Counted from the first letter of the stretch, positions 9,369-19,542 are shown. The stretch: 64,000 bases of DNA from Bacillota bacterium (GCA_902363515.1 CABJAN010000010.1:4160-68159), one strand, 5' to 3'. The notes: a model not told the origin generated them from the sequence alone. Numbers and translations: made by a program.

Positions 9369-10228
9369 TGAAAAAGAAAAAAGTAATTACCGTAGTTCTT
9401 GCCATTGTAGGAATTCTGGTGGCTATGTATACCCTCTTCCCCTTCTATCTGGTTGTTATGAATGCTTTTAAAAATGCAAATGGTATTGTTGCAAATCCAG
9501 TGGCATTTGAAGGAATGAGTTTTTCTCAGTTGTTATCCAATCTGTCCAATGTTATTAATAATTCAAATTTTAACTATTGGCATGCATTTGGCACCTCTTT
9601 CATTATTACTGTAGTTTCTCTGGCACTTCTGGCGCTTTTTGGAAGTATGGCGGCCTGGGTTATCTGCAGAAATAAAACAAGATGGTCTACTGCGATTTAC
9701 ATGGTTTTTATTGCATCTATGATTATTCCTTTTCAGGTAGTTATGCTTCCTCTGATTTCTACCTTCCGCGATGTAGGAGACTTTGTTGGAATTTCCATGT
9801 TGCAGTCCATTCCTGGAATTGTTTTTGCATACTGCGGATTTGGCGGCGCTATGACAGTGTTTATTCTGACTGGTTTTATTAAAAATATTCCATATGAACT
9901 GGAAGAAGCAGCAAGTATTGACGGATGCGCTCCGGAAGGGGTGTTCTTCCGCATTATTTTCCCTCTGCTGAAACCTGTTATTATGACAGTTACAATTCTG
10001 AATGGTATGTGGATTTGGAATGACTATCTGCTTCCATCTCTGATGCTGGGACAGAATGGCAAGGTAAAAACCCTTCCGGTAGCTGTACAGGCTTTTGTAG
10101 GTTCCTATGTAAAACAGTGGGATTTAATCCTGACAGCAGCGCTTCTGGCTATTATTCCTATGATTATTGTGTTCCTTATTGGACAGAAGCAGATTATGAA
10201 TGGTATGGTTGAAGGCGCAATTAAATAA
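9368..10228 (+). CDS. ABC sugar permease (MalG/UgpE type)
   Basis: 286 residues with six predicted helices and an EAA loop (EEAASIDGCAPEGVFFRII, then FPLLKP). It starts inside the stop codon of the preceding permease, so the pair is translationally coupled. Its last 8 bases overlap the convergent peptidase gene, and no terminator is visible between the two. Confidence 0.93.
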   Translation: MKKKKVITVVLAIVGILVAMYTLFPFYLVVMNAFKNANGIVANPVAFEGMSFSQLLSNLSNVINNSNFNYWHAFGTSFIITVVSLALLALFGSMAAWVICRNKTRWSTAIYMVFIASMIIPFQVVMLPLISTFRDVGDFVGISMLQSIPGIVFAYCGFGGAMTVFILTGFIKNIPYELEEAASIDGCAPEGVFFRIIFPLLKPVIMTVTILNGMWIWNDYLLPSLMLGQNGKVKTLPVAVQAFVGSYVKQWDLILTAALLAIIPMIIVFLIGQKQIMNGMVEGAIK

Positions 10229-11270
10229 TTTCCTGTATATATCTTTCCAGATACGGGCGAAGTCCATAACGGGTTTCGCCCGTATAGCCTTTTACTGTAT
10301 CTGCAGCTACCATGGAGTTTAATACAGCTTCCTCCTCAGATTCAATGGCAGCCCGGAATGCCAGGTCCATGTTGCTTTCGTTTAAGAAGGAGCAGGTTTG
10401 AAAATCACTATCAGATTCTAATACGTTTGCTGTGGAAAAGCCAAGCATCACATCTCCGCTTCCATGTCCCACCCGGGAACCTGTTCTGCCAAGACCAATA
10501 CCAAGACGTTTTAAAATCCGGTGGAGCTGGCGGCTGGAAAGGGGCAGGTCTGTGGCTAAAACAGACATAATAGAACCTTTGTCCTGGGATGCGGCTTCGA
10601 TTTCTTTATAGACTTTTTCGCCAAGAGGAAAACCATTGATTTCCAAATCTCTGGTTCTTCCGAAATTAGACTGAACTAAAATACCTACAGTATACCAGGT
10701 ATCACCAATTTTCAACTTTCTGGAAGAAGAACCAATACCTCCTTTGAAACCAAAACAAATAGTGCCTTTTCCGGCGCCTACATCTCCTTGGGAAAAATCC
10801 TGGGAAGCAGTTTCTATAGCTTGCAGGACATGAGAGGGCTTCACAGCTCTTTTTTTGATGTTGTTAAGGTGGCAGTCATTACATTCTCCTACGACTGGAT
10901 TAAAAGAGTGGATGGGAACCTGTTCTTGTTCACATCTGGATACCATATAGTCCACCAGTCCTTCCTGTACCAGACCTACATTTAAGGTGTTGGTAAGGGC
11001 GATAGGAGATTCCAGGCTTCCCAGTTCGTTTATTTGCAGCAGTCCGGTAGATTTGCCAAAACCATTTAAAACATAACTGGAAGCTATGAGTTTTTTCTGA
11101 AATATATTTTCCTGAGAGGGCAGAATGACAGTCACGCCGGTTTTGGAGTCCGGTGTGTCAATGGTACAGTGTCCAACTGTTACACCGGCTACATCCGTAA
11201 TAGCATTGCGGGGGCCACAGGGGAAGGTTCCCATTTGGATTCCGTAGTCACGAATACGCGTTTTGTTCAT
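10221..11270 (-). CDS. P1 family peptidase (DmpA-like, L-aminopeptidase/D-esterase)
   Basis: 349 residues. The family is an N-terminal nucleophile hydrolase that cleaves itself before a serine. The expected site is visible as KGSIMSVLATDLPL, with Gly232-Ser233 as the predicted cleavage bond and nucleophile. NAITDVAGVTVGH near the start and GLGRTGS after the site also match. No signal peptide is seen, so it should be cytosolic. I chose the ATG at 11270 (AAAGGA upstream) over an in-frame codon at 11321. Its 3' end overlaps the convergent permease by 8 bases. Substrates are probably short peptides or amides. Confidence 0.9.
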   Translation of the reverse strand: MNKTRIRDYGIQMGTFPCGPRNAITDVAGVTVGHCTIDTPDSKTGVTVILPSQENIFQKKLIASSYVLNGFGKSTGLLQINELGSLESPIALTNTLNVGLVQEGLVDYMVSRCEQEQVPIHSFNPVVGECNDCHLNNIKKRAVKPSHVLQAIETASQDFSQGDVGAGKGTICFGFKGGIGSSSRKLKIGDTWYTVGILVQSNFGRTRDLEINGFPLGEKVYKEIEAASQDKGSIMSVLATDLPLSSRQLHRILKRLGIGLGRTGSRVGHGSGDVMLGFSTANVLESDSDFQTCSFLNESNMDLAFRAAIESEEEAVLNSMVAADTVKGYTGETRYGLRPYLERYIQEII

Positions 11271-11406
11271 AGTTGAAAATCCTTTCTTACAATTGTTTAT
11301 GTTTGTAACATGGTATATCATGTGCTTTTGATGATAGCATAAAGGAGCGGTGAGGGCAACGATATATGGGAAAAATGACTAAAAAGAAAAACAAGGTAGA
11401 AATAGC

Positions 11407-11435
11407 TTGTAAAATACAACGGAATTGAGTACAAT
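11407..11435 (+). promoter_or_regulatory. Promoter of the purine permease
   Basis: TTGTAA (11407-11412), a 17-bp spacer and TACAAT (11430-11435) place the transcription start near 11442. This excludes the TTG at 11425 as the translation start. No purine riboswitch aptamer is recognisable in the short leader. Confidence 0.7.
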
Positions 11436-11478
11436 AGAATCTGTTATTTTACAACAAATGAAAACGGAGGAGACAAAA

Positions 11479-12861
11479 ATGTTGGAAAAGATGTTCAAAC
11501 TGCGTCAGAATGGCACAGATGTGAAAACAGAAGTGCTGGCCGGTATTACTACGTTTATGACCATGGCTTATATTCTGGCAGTAAATCCAAGCATCATGGC
11601 TGAAGCAGGAATGGATCAGGGGGCTGTGTTTACAGCAACAGCATTGGCTGCTTTAGTAGGTACTTTGCTGATGGCCTTGTTTGCAAATTATCCTTTTGCC
11701 CTGGCGCCTGGAATGGGTCTGAATGCGTATTTTGCGTATACAGTAGTTCTTGGTATGGGATATTCCTGGGAAACAGCGCTGACAGCGGTTTTCGTGGAAG
11801 GTATTGTATTTATTGTTCTGTCCCTGACAAACGTAAGGGAGGCAATCTTTAATGCTATTCCGAAGAACCTCAAGGCTGCAGTGAGCGTGGGAATTGGTTT
11901 ATTTATTGCATTTATAGGTCTGCAGAACGCTAAAATTGTAATCGGCGGTTCTACTTTATTACAGTTGTTTTCTGTGGAAGAGTATAACAATGTCAATGGT
12001 GTAGAAGCTTCTTTTAATGATGTGGGAATCACAGTACTTCTTGCTATTATTGGAATTCTGGTGACAGGATATCTGGTAATCAAACAGATAAAAGGAAATA
12101 TTCTCTGGGGTATTTTAATCACCTGGATTCTGGGAATTATCTGCCAGTTTGCCGGACTCTATGTGCCAAATCCGGAATTGGGCTTCTATGGACTGCTTCC
12201 AGACTTCAGCAATGGTTTGTCTGTACCAAGTATTGCCCCTGTTTTTGGAAAACTGGATTTTTCCGGTATTTTTTCACTGAACTTTATTGTGGTAATTTTT
12301 GCATTTTTATTTGTAGATATGTTTGATACCATTGGCACTTTGATTGGTGTATCTTCCAAAGCAAATATGTTGGATAAAGACGGTAAGCTGCCGAATATCA
12401 AAGGCGCTTTACTGGCTGACGCAGTAGCTACAACAGTAGGCGCTGTTATGGGTACTTCTACTACAACGACATTCGTAGAAAGCGCATCTGGTGTTTCAGA
12501 AGGCGGAAGAACAGGTCTGACAGCAGTGACAACAGCAATTCTTTTTGGATTGTCCTTGTTCCTGTCTCCGATTTTCCTTGCAATTCCTTCTTTTGCAACA
12601 GCTCCGGCTCTGGTTGTGGTTGGTTTCTATATGCTGACCAATGTTACCAACATTGACTTCGAGGATGTTTCAGAGGCTCTGCCATGTTATATCTGTATTG
12701 GAGCAATGCCATTCTTCTACAGCATTTCCGAAGGTATCTCCATGGGAGTTATTTCTTATGTGGTGCTGAATCTGCTGACCGGAAAAGCAAAAGAGAAGAA
12801 AATCAGCTTGCTGATGTATGTGCTGGCAGTGCTGTTTGTGCTGAAGTATATATTCTTGTAA
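11479..12861 (+). CDS. NCS2-family purine permease (AzgA/PbuG-like)
   Basis: 460 residues, polytopic. The N-terminal signature (TEVLAGITTFMTMAYILAVN) and the motif GTSTTTTFVESASGVSEGGR identify the AzgA branch, which imports guanine, hypoxanthine or adenine with protons. The start is the ATG at 11479, 7 bases after GGAGG. It is monocistronic, with its own promoter and a strong terminator at 12886. Which purine it prefers is not visible. Confidence 0.92.
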   Translation: MLEKMFKLRQNGTDVKTEVLAGITTFMTMAYILAVNPSIMAEAGMDQGAVFTATALAALVGTLLMALFANYPFALAPGMGLNAYFAYTVVLGMGYSWETALTAVFVEGIVFIVLSLTNVREAIFNAIPKNLKAAVSVGIGLFIAFIGLQNAKIVIGGSTLLQLFSVEEYNNVNGVEASFNDVGITVLLAIIGILVTGYLVIKQIKGNILWGILITWILGIICQFAGLYVPNPELGFYGLLPDFSNGLSVPSIAPVFGKLDFSGIFSLNFIVVIFAFLFVDMFDTIGTLIGVSSKANMLDKDGKLPNIKGALLADAVATTVGAVMGTSTTTTFVESASGVSEGGRTGLTAVTTAILFGLSLFLSPIFLAIPSFATAPALVVVGFYMLTNVTNIDFEDVSEALPCYICIGAMPFFYSISEGISMGVISYVVLNLLTGKAKEKKISLLMYVLAVLFVLKYIFL

Positions 12862-12885
12862 AAATTAGAAAAATATAGAAAAAGA

Positions 12886-12957
12886 GGATATTGCAAGAAA
12901 TGCATATCGGAAATATAGAAATCTTCCGGAATGCTATTTCTTGCAGTATCCTTTTTT
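12886..12957. terminator. Bidirectional terminator
   Basis: GGATATTGCAAGAAAT pairs with ATTTCTTGCAGTATCC with one mismatch, followed by six T on the plus strand. On the minus strand it is followed by a T-rich run. It serves both the permease and the convergent Rpn gene. Confidence 0.85.
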
Positions 12958-12964
12958 CATTTCA

Positions 12965-13162
12965 TTATACAGGAGCAGTCATTTCATCTTTGATTGCCTG
13001 TAATTCCTCAGGAGAAATACAGGCAACTTTCAGAATCTCCTGGTCGCTGAGAGATTTCAGTCTTAAGAGATTTGTAATCAGTTCTTTTTTGGCCTTATTT
13101 TGACCTTCAGCAAGTCCTTCGGCAAGCTTTTGTTCTATGACATCATCTAAGACATGATCCAT
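12965..13162 (-). CDS. Possible intragenic Rpn C-terminal small protein
   Basis: An in-frame ATG at 13162 is preceded by AAAGGAG (13178-13172) with a 9-base gap, a near-perfect ribosome-binding site in the middle of the nuclease gene. Translation would give 65 residues covering only the C-terminal tail. In E. coli, some rpn genes make such internal products that inhibit the full-length nuclease. That role here is inference; the start signal itself is in the sequence. Confidence 0.45.
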   Translation of the reverse strand: MDHVLDDVIEQKLAEGLAEGQNKAKKELITNLLRLKSLSDQEILKVACISPEELQAIKDEMTAPV

Positions 13163-13924
13163 TTTGCCCAACTCCTTTCCTAGATTATAGCTCATGGAAA
13201 TATGGTATGTATTTTCCAGAGCAGAGCGTTTCTCTTGATATGTTTTCTGTGTGGAAAGCAGGGTATTCATCATGTTGATGAACTTATCATCAGAGGATAC
13301 TCTTTCGTTTAAAGCAATGATAATAACAGAAAGCTTGTCATAGGATTTTGGAATGTCCGGTAATCCTGGAAGTAAATCTTCTTTTTCCATATGATAATGA
13401 GAGATGGCATTTCCTATTTTCTGGGGCGAATGCATGCAAACCCATATGGAATAGACTTTCTTGATGTTATCATACTCTGAATCGGAAAATTCTGTACCAA
13501 GCTGTGCAGAAATCATCCGGGAAACATAAAAGATGCCTCTGGTTACAATGTCATAACCTGGATAGAAAGAATTCTGCGCTTCCACATTGATTATCATTCG
13601 TATTTTTTCCCTGTCTACAGGCGCATATACGTAAAATCGGATATCATAGTATATACTTCCTTCATCAGGAACCTTATCTTCGTTTGGCATACCGGAAATT
13701 TTCTCTGCATTGGTTTCTCCGGGATTGACTGGAATTGAAGAAACTTCAGGAGTTCCTTCAATGCAGGGAATAATGTCAGATACGGCCATGTTTGTAAATT
13801 CTTTTACAGTACGCTGTAGAATCCAGGCAAGGATTTCTTTTTGGCTTAAAACCTGTTTGCACTGGGTATCATACTGTACTTTCTCTTTTGCATAAGATAA
13901 ATCTCTGGCTAATTCATTCATCAT
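12965..13924 (-). CDS. Rpn-family PD-(D/E)XK nuclease/transposase-like protein
   Basis: 319 residues. The predicted catalytic set of the PD-(D/E)XK fold is visible as Asp94 (IYYDIRFYVYAP) and Glu115-x-Gln117 (IINVEAQ). The C-terminal 65 residues form a charged helical tail (KLAEGLAEGQ) typical of Rpn proteins. I start at the ATG at 13924, 8 bases from GGAG; a TTG at 13930 is the alternative. Rpn proteins are solo DNA endonucleases, some antiphage and toxic. An internal start is described in the next entry. It lies directly upstream of the rplJ leader, where rplK-rplA would often be. Confidence 0.85.
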   Translation of the reverse strand: MMNELARDLSYAKEKVQYDTQCKQVLSQKEILAWILQRTVKEFTNMAVSDIIPCIEGTPEVSSIPVNPGETNAEKISGMPNEDKVPDEGSIYYDIRFYVYAPVDREKIRMIINVEAQNSFYPGYDIVTRGIFYVSRMISAQLGTEFSDSEYDNIKKVYSIWVCMHSPQKIGNAISHYHMEKEDLLPGLPDIPKSYDKLSVIIIALNERVSSDDKFINMMNTLLSTQKTYQEKRSALENTYHISMSYNLGKELGKMDHVLDDVIEQKLAEGLAEGQNKAKKELITNLLRLKSLSDQEILKVACISPEELQAIKDEMTAPV

Positions 13925-14060
13925 ATGCAATTTTCTCCTTTACATATTTATTATAAAAGAGAAGAGGGAGGAGTGCAATCTTTTTGTATTGTAAAATTTA
14001 TTAAACTAACAGGCCGGAGTGTATAGATAGCGGAAAAGTGTACATATTCAGTCATATTAC

Positions 14061-14134
14061 TTCAAAGTAAATTGAAGTTTGTTTGAAGTGGTATTGAAGT
14101 TGACTTTGAAGTTATTTTGAAGTAAGACTGAAGT
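14061..14134 (+). repeat. Helically phased TTGAAGT repeat array
   Basis: Five exact TTGAAGT copies begin at 14072, 14083, 14094, 14106 and 14117, and a CTGAAGT at 14128, so the steps are 11, 11, 12, 11 and 11 bases. An inverted TTCAAAG (14061) heads the array and makes TTACTTCAAAGTAA. The array ends 104 bases before the rplJ -35 box. The near-helical spacing suggests a protein lining one DNA face, or intrinsic curvature. The stretch 13931-14060 holds nothing recognisable. Confidence 0.75.
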
Positions 14135-14238
14135 GATAAATTTGAATGTAAAAGTTTGTTGAATTGGAGTGGACGACAAGACCGATAAGCTAATTGGATT
14201 TGACCGTACAGAAAAAACGGAAATTTTTTAAAAAGTAG

Positions 14239-14267
14239 TTGACAAGCACCTGCGCTTGTGCTATGTT
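14239..14267 (+). promoter_or_regulatory. Strong rplJ promoter
   Basis: TTGACA (14239-14244), 17-bp spacer, TATGTT (14262-14267). An AT-rich stretch (AAATTTTTTAAAAAG) lies directly upstream and may act as an UP element. Confidence 0.85.
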
Positions 14268-14278
14268 ATCAAAGGAAT

Positions 14279-14340
14279 AGCTGCCGAAGACAGCAGGTGC
14301 CGTAAGGCATAAGGTTCAAAACGCCTGCCGAGGAAGAGTT
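14279..14340 (+). promoter_or_regulatory. Ribosomal protein L10 leader
   Basis: The rplJ transcript leader contains the L10-binding fold: GCTGCCGAAGACAGCAGGTGCC, then AACGCCTGCCGAGG. When L10 (with L7/L12) is in excess it binds this RNA and lowers rplJ-rplL expression. A terminator hairpin follows at 14405. Confidence 0.85.
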
Positions 14341-14404
14341 TTTTCTTAAATCTGAGATTCACAGCCGCAAGGTATGAGGATTGAAGGAATACGAGATTGA
14401 CTTA

Positions 14405-14435
14405 AACCTCTTTGTCTTTGATAAAGAGGTTTTCT
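14405..14435 (+). terminator. Attenuator hairpin in the L10 leader
   Basis: AACCTCTTT pairs with AAAGAGGTT, followed by TTTCTT. It lies between the L10-binding fold and the rplJ start, so it is the likely premature-termination switch of the leader. Confidence 0.75.
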
Positions 14436-14480
14436 TAATTTTGAGCAGCGCAGCCTAAAAAAATAAGGAGGTGCAGATTC

Positions 14481-14972
14481 ATGGCAAAAGTAGAACTTAA
14501 AAAACCTGTAGTAGAAGAGATTTCTAACAGCATTAAAGGTGCAGCAGCAGTAGTTTTAGTAAACTACAAAGGCATCAGCGTTGAGCAGGATACTCAGATG
14601 CGTAAGGAATTAAGAGAAGCTGGAGTTGTTTACAAAGTTTACAAAAACACAATGATGAACTTTGCGTTCAAAGGAACTCCATGCGAAGAATTATGCCAGC
14701 ATTTAGAAGGAACAAATGCTTTAGCTGTATGTGAAAATGACGCAACAGCACCAGCAAGAATCCTTGCTAAATATGCAAAAGCAGTTCCTACACTGGAACT
14801 GGTAGCAGGTGTTGTAGAAGACACTTACTATGATAAGGCAGGAGTTACAGCTCTTTCCCAGATTCCTTCCAGAGAAGAACTTCTTGGAAAATTGCTTGGA
14901 AGCATCCAGTCTCCTATCGCAAACTTTGCTCGTGTGCTTAATCAGATTGCTGAACAGCAGCAGGCAGAATAA
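14481..14972 (+). CDS. rplJ: 50S ribosomal protein L10
   Basis: 163 residues, normal length. L10 anchors L7/L12 dimers at the ribosomal stalk base. The N-terminus (VEEISNSIKGAAAVVLVNYKG) is typical and the C-terminal helix binds L7/L12. AAGGAGG precedes the ATG. It is autogenously regulated through the leader upstream. Unusually, rplK and rplA do not precede it in this window; an Rpn gene does. Confidence 0.98.
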   Translation: MAKVELKKPVVEEISNSIKGAAAVVLVNYKGISVEQDTQMRKELREAGVVYKVYKNTMMNFAFKGTPCEELCQHLEGTNALAVCENDATAPARILAKYAKAVPTLELVAGVVEDTYYDKAGVTALSQIPSREELLGKLLGSIQSPIANFARVLNQIAEQQQAE

Positions 14973-15045
14973 GCAATAGCAAAAGAAACATGCCCGTAAG
15001 GGTCAAAACAAAAATGAAAATTATAATAATTGGAGGTAAATCATA

Positions 15046-15417
15046 ATGGCAAAATTAACAACAGCTGAATTTATTGAAGCTATCAAAGAATTATCTGTAT
15101 TAGAATTAAACGAATTAGTAAAAGCATGTGAAGAAGAGTTTGGTGTATCCGCAGCAGCAGGCGTTGTAGTTGCAGCAGCTGGTGCAGCTGAAGAAGCTGA
15201 AGAAAAAACAGAGTTCGACGTTGAATTAACAGAAGTTGGACCAAACAAAGTTAAAGTTATCAAAGTTGTTCGTGAAGCTACTGGCTTAGGTCTGAAAGAA
15301 GCTAAAGAAGTAGTTGACGGAGCTCCAAAGATCGTTAAAGAAGCTGCTTCTAAAGCAGAAGCTGAAGAAATCAAAACAAAACTGGAAGCTGAAGGCGCTA
15401 AAGTTACTCTTAAATAA
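15046..15417 (+). CDS. rplL: 50S ribosomal protein L7/L12
   Basis: 123 residues. The N-terminal dimerisation helix, an Ala-rich hinge (about 35-52) and the C-terminal factor-binding domain ([20 protein letters not shown]) are all present. It recruits elongation factors at the ribosomal stalk and is made from the same mRNA as L10, 73 bases downstream, with its own GGAGG. Confidence 0.98.
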   Translation: MAKLTTAEFIEAIKELSVLELNELVKACEEEFGVSAAAGVVVAAAGAAEEAEEKTEFDVELTEVGPNKVKVIKVVREATGLGLKEAKEVVDGAPKIVKEAASKAEAEEIKTKLEAEGAKVTLK

Positions 15418-15448
15418 TTTTATTTTTGAGCATGTTTTGAAAATAGAG

Positions 15449-15490
15449 ACTGCCGCACTGGTGATGAGAATCACTGGGGCGGCAGTTTTT
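15449..15490 (+). terminator. rplL terminator
   Basis: ACTGCCGC ... GCGGCAGT followed by TTTTTGTG, with an inner CAGTGATTCTC-type stem. It separates rplJL from rpoBC, which has its own promoter. Confidence 0.85.
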
Positions 15491-15548
15491 GTGTTACGGC
15501 TTTATTTGTATTGAAAAAAATATTTGCTGAAAAATCATAAAAAATCAC

Positions 15549-15577
15549 TTGACACACTTGACAAACGGTGTTATAGT
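15549..15577 (+). promoter_or_regulatory. rpoB promoter
   Basis: TTGACA (15549-15554), 17-bp spacer, TATAGT (15572-15577). A second TTGACA at 15558 is too close to the -10 to be used with it. Confidence 0.85.
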
Positions 15578-15603
15578 GAAAAATGCACTATTATGGCAAG
15601 TTA

Positions 15604-15636
15604 TGCCCGGGAGACTATTCAAAAGGGTCTCAGGCA
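15604..15636 (+). other. rpoB leader hairpin
   Basis: TGCCCGGGAGAC pairs with GTCTCAGGCA in the 5' leader, 35 bases before the rpoB start and without a T-run. It may affect mRNA stability or translation; no known family is recognised. Confidence 0.5.
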
Positions 15637-15672
15637 TGAATTAAATTAAAACATACAAGGGGTGAAACGTCA

Positions 15673-18600
15673 ATGGAGAAAAACAGAATCCGTTCCGTAA
15701 CTAATGGTAAGGCCATGAGAATGTCATACCAGCGCCAGAAAGAGGTACTGGAAATGCCGAACCTCATTGAAGTTCAGAAAGATTCTTATCAGTGGTTTCT
15801 GGACGAAGGCTTAAATGAAGTTTTTAAAGATATATCTCCAATCGCAGATTATAGCGGTAAATTGAGCTTGGAATTCGTTGGCTTTACTTTGTGTGAAGAG
15901 GAAAGAAAATATTCCATCGAAGAATGCAAGGAAAGAGATGCGACCTATGCGGCGCCTTTAAAAGTAAAGGTGAGATTACACAATAAAGAGAACGGCGAAA
16001 TTACCACACATGAAATTTTCATGGGGGATTTGCCATTAATGACCGAAACTGGTACATTCGTAATTAACGGAGCTGAACGTGTTATTGTCAGCCAGTTAGT
16101 GCGTTCACCAGGTATTTATTATGCAATTGCACACGATAAACTGGGTAAAACCCTGTATTCCTGCACTGTAATTCCCAACAGAGGTGCGTGGCTGGAATAT
16201 GAAACCGACTCCAATGACGTATTCTATGTACGTGTAGACAGAACCAGAAAAGTCCCTATTACTGTATTGATTCGTGCCCTGGGCATTGGAACAAATGCAG
16301 AAATTCTTGAATTGTTCGGTGAGGAACCGAAGATTCTGGCCAGCTTTACAAAAGATACTTCCGAAAACTATCAGGAAGGTCTGCTGGAATTATATAAGAA
16401 GATTCGTCCAGGCGAACCGCTGGCAGTGGAAAGCGCAGAAAGTTTAATTACCAGTATGTTCTTTGACCCGCGCCGTTATGACCTGGCAAAAGTGGGACGT
16501 TATAAATTTAATAAGAAATTACTCCTTCGTAACCGTATTACAGGACATAAACTTGCTGAAGATGTTGTAGACATGACAACAGGAGAAATCATTGCCGAGG
16601 CAGGCGCTGTTGTAAGCAAGGAGCTGGCTGACCAGATTCAGGATGCAGCCGTTCCATATGTTTGGATACAAGGGGAAGAGCGCAATATTAAAGTCCTTTC
16701 CAGCATGGCAGTTAATATTAGAAATTATGTGGACTTCTCAGAAGAAGAACTGAAAGAGCTGGGTATTACTGAATTAGTATACTATCCTGTTCTGGCAAAA
16801 ATTCTGGAAGAAAACGAAGAACCAGAAGATATTAAAGAAGCCATTAAGCAGGAAATCCACGAACTGATTCCAAAGCATATTACTAAAGAAGATATTTTAG
16901 CTTCTATTAACTATAACATGCATCTGGAATATGGTCTTGGAACAGATGATGATATTGACCACTTAGGAAACAGACGTATCAGAGCTGTCGGTGAATTGTT
17001 ACAGAACCAGTACAGAATCGGTCTTTCCAGATTAGAGAGAGTAGTAAGAGAAAGAATGACCACACAGGATCTGGAAGGTATTACACCTCAGTCTCTTATT
17101 AATATTAAACCGGTGACAGCAGCGGTAAAAGAATTCTTTGGTTCTTCTCAGTTGTCTCAGTTCATGGACCAGAATAACCCTCTGGGTGAGCTGACTCATA
17201 AGAGACGTTTATCAGCACTTGGACCAGGTGGTTTGTCCCGTGACCGTGCAGGTTTTGAGGTACGAGATGTTCACTATTCCCATTACGGAAGAATGTGTCC
17301 TATTGAAACTCCTGAAGGTCCGAACATCGGTCTGATTAACTCTCTGGCATCTTACGCAAGAATCAATGAATATGGTTTTGTGGAAGCTCCTTACAGAAAG
17401 ATTGACAGAACAGATAAGAAAAATCCTTGTGTTACCGACGAAGTTGTATATATGACTGCTGATGAAGAGGATAATTATCATGTAGCGCAGGCCAATGAGC
17501 CGCTGGACGAAGAAGGACATTTCATTCATAAGAATGTATCCGGTCGTTTCAGAGAGGAAACACAGGAATACGAACGTCAGATGTTTGAATACATGGACGT
17601 ATCTCCTAAAATGGTGTTCTCCGTTGCGACAGCATTGATTCCGTTCCTGCAGAACGACGATGCGAACCGTGCGCTGATGGGATCTAACATGCAGCGTCAG
17701 GCAGTGCCGCTTCTTACCACAGAGGCGCCTGTAGTAGGTACTGGTATGGAATCCAAGGCGGCTGTAGACTCCGGTGTCTGCGTAGTGGCAAAAAAAGCCG
17801 GTACTGTAGAATGTGCAGCTTCCAAAGAAATTATTATAAAAAATGATGATGGAACAAAGGATGTTTATCATCTTACCAAGTTTATGAGAAGTAACCAGAG
17901 TAACTGCTACAACCAGAGACCGATTGTGTTCAAAGGCGAACATGTAGAGGCTGGCCAGGTTATTGCAGACGGTCCGTCTACCTCCAAAGGTGAGCTGGCA
18001 TTAGGTAAGAACCCGTTAATCGGTTTCATGACCTGGGAAGGCTACAACTACGAGGATGCGGTTCTCTTAAGTGAGAGACTGGTTATGGATGATGTATATA
18101 CATCTGTTCATATTGAAGAATATGAAGCAGAAGCCAGAGATACGAAACTGGGACCGGAAGAAATTACAAGAGACGTTCCAGGTGTTGGTGATGATGCTCT
18201 GAAAGATCTGGATGAAAGAGGAATCATCCGCATTGGTGCTGAAGTCCGCGCAGGAGATATCCTGGTAGGTAAAGTTACTCCAAAGGGAGAGACAGAGCTT
18301 ACAGCAGAAGAAAGACTGCTCCGCGCAATCTTCGGTGAAAAGGCAAGAGAGGTTCGTGATACTTCTCTCAAGGTTCCTCATGGTGAATATGGTATCGTTG
18401 TAGATGCCAAAGTATTCACAAGAGAAAACGGAGATGAATTATCTCCGGGTGTAAACCAGGCAGTCCGCATTTACATTGCCCAGAAGAGAAAAATCTCTGT
18501 TGGTGATAAAATGGCCGGACGTCATGGTAACAAGGGTGTTGTTTCCCGTGTACTTCCTGTGGAAGATATGCCGTTCCTGCCAAACGGACGTCCGCTGGAT

Positions 18601-19524
18601 ATTGTACTGAACCCTCTGGGCGTACCTTCCCGTATGAATATCGGACAGGTGCTGGAAATTCACTTGAGCCTGGCTGCAAAAGCTTTAGGCTTTAACATTG
18701 CAACACCTGTATTTGACGGAGCAAACGAAAATGATATCCAGGATACTCTGGAAATGGCAAATGATTATGTAAACACTGAGGACTTCGAAGAGTTCCGTGC
18801 AAAATATGAAGATGTTTTGAGACCAGAAGTTATGCAGTTCTTAGATGAGAACAAAGACCACAGAGAGCTGTGGAAAGGGGTTCCTCTTTCCAGAGATGGT
18901 AAGGTAAGACTTCGTGACGGACGTACCGGTGAATATTTCGACAGCCCGGTAACTATCGGACACATGCATTACCTGAAACTCCATCACCTGGTTGACGATA
19001 AGATTCATGCACGTTCCACTGGTCCATACTCCCTTGTTACACAGCAGCCTCTGGGTGGTAAAGCTCAGTTTGGTGGTCAGCGTTTCGGAGAGATGGAAGT
19101 TTGGGCACTGGAAGCATACGGTGCATCTTACACACTGCAGGAGATCCTGACTGTGAAATCTGATGATGTAATCGGACGTGTGAAAACTTACGAAGCAATT
19201 ATTAAAGGTGACAATATTCCTGAACCAGGTATTCCGGAATCCTTCAAGGTACTTCTCAAAGAGCTTCAGTCTCTTGGTCTGGATGTAAGAGTCCTGAGAG
19301 AGGATATGACAGAAGTGGAAATCATGGAAAATATCGATTATGGCGATACAGATATGCGTTCCATTATTGAAGGGGATTCCCGCGGAGCTGACAACGAAGA
19401 TTACGCAAGCCATGGATACTCCAAGCAGGAATTTGAAGGCGAAGAACTGGTAGATGTTGAAGACGAGGCCGAGGAAGAAGATGACATGTTCTTAGGCTTT
19501 GATGATGCTCAAGACGAAGAGTAA
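15673..19524 (+). CDS. rpoB: DNA-directed RNA polymerase subunit beta
   Basis: 1283 residues, complete. It forms, with beta', the catalytic cleft of RNA polymerase. Conserved blocks are present in order, including the rifampicin-pocket region ([20 protein letters not shown], then [20 protein letters not shown]), [14 protein letters not shown] and the C-terminal [19 protein letters not shown]. The rifampicin-pocket residues look wild type. An acidic tail ends the protein. rpoC follows after 18 bases with its own AAGGAG. Confidence 0.99.
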   Translation: MEKNRIRSVTNGKAMRMSYQRQKEVLEMPNLIEVQKDSYQWFLDEGLNEVFKDISPIADYSGKLSLEFVGFTLCEEERKYSIEECKERDATYAAPLKVKVRLHNKENGEITTHEIFMGDLPLMTETGTFVINGAERVIVSQLVRSPGIYYAIAHDKLGKTLYSCTVIPNRGAWLEYETDSNDVFYVRVDRTRKVPITVLIRALGIGTNAEILELFGEEPKILASFTKDTSENYQEGLLELYKKIRPGEPLAVESAESLITSMFFDPRRYDLAKVGRYKFNKKLLLRNRITGHKLAEDVVDMTTGEIIAEAGAVVSKELADQIQDAAVPYVWIQGEERNIKVLSSMAVNIRNYVDFSEEELKELGITELVYYPVLAKILEENEEPEDIKEAIKQEIHELIPKHITKEDILASINYNMHLEYGLGTDDDIDHLGNRRIRAVGELLQNQYRIGLSRLERVVRERMTTQDLEGITPQSLINIKPVTAAVKEFFGSSQLSQFMDQNNPLGELTHKRRLSALGPGGLSRDRAGFEVRDVHYSHYGRMCPIETPEGPNIGLINSLASYARINEYGFVEAPYRKIDRTDKKNPCVTDEVVYMTADEEDNYHVAQANEPLDEEGHFIHKNVSGRFREETQEYERQMFEYMDVSPKMVFSVATALIPFLQNDDANRALMGSNMQRQAVPLLTTEAPVVGTGMESKAAVDSGVCVVAKKAGTVECAASKEIIIKNDDGTKDVYHLTKFMRSNQSNCYNQRPIVFKGEHVEAGQVIADGPSTSKGELALGKNPLIGFMTWEGYNYEDAVLLSERLVMDDVYTSVHIEEYEAEARDTKLGPEEITRDVPGVGDDALKDLDERGIIRIGAEVRAGDILVGKVTPKGETELTAEERLLRAIFGEKAREVRDTSLKVPHGEYGIVVDAKVFTRENGDELSPGVNQAVRIYIAQKRKISVGDKMAGRHGNKGVVSRVLPVEDMPFLPNGRPLDIVLNPLGVPSRMNIGQVLEIHLSLAAKALGFNIATPVFDGANENDIQDTLEMANDYVNTEDFEEFRAKYEDVLRPEVMQFLDENKDHRELWKGVPLSRDGKVRLRDGRTGEYFDSPVTIGHMHYLKLHHLVDDKIHARSTGPYSLVTQQPLGGKAQFGGQRFGEMEVWALEAYGASYTLQEILTVKSDDVIGRVKTYEAIIKGDNIPEPGIPESFKVLLKELQSLGLDVRVLREDMTEVEIMENIDYGDTDMRSIIEGDSRGADNEDYASHGYSKQEFEGEELVDVEDEAEEEDDMFLGFDDAQDEE

Positions 19525-19542
19525 TTAGGAAAGGAGTCTACA

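Noticed and set aside
11322..11478. Purine riboswitch before the NCS2 permease
   Set aside because: The transcript leader predicted from the promoter is only about 37 bases, too short for the aptamer, and its conserved loops are absent.
14061..14134. CRISPR array
   Set aside because: Repeats are 7 bases at an 11-12 base period; CRISPR repeats and spacers are several times longer, and no cas gene is present.
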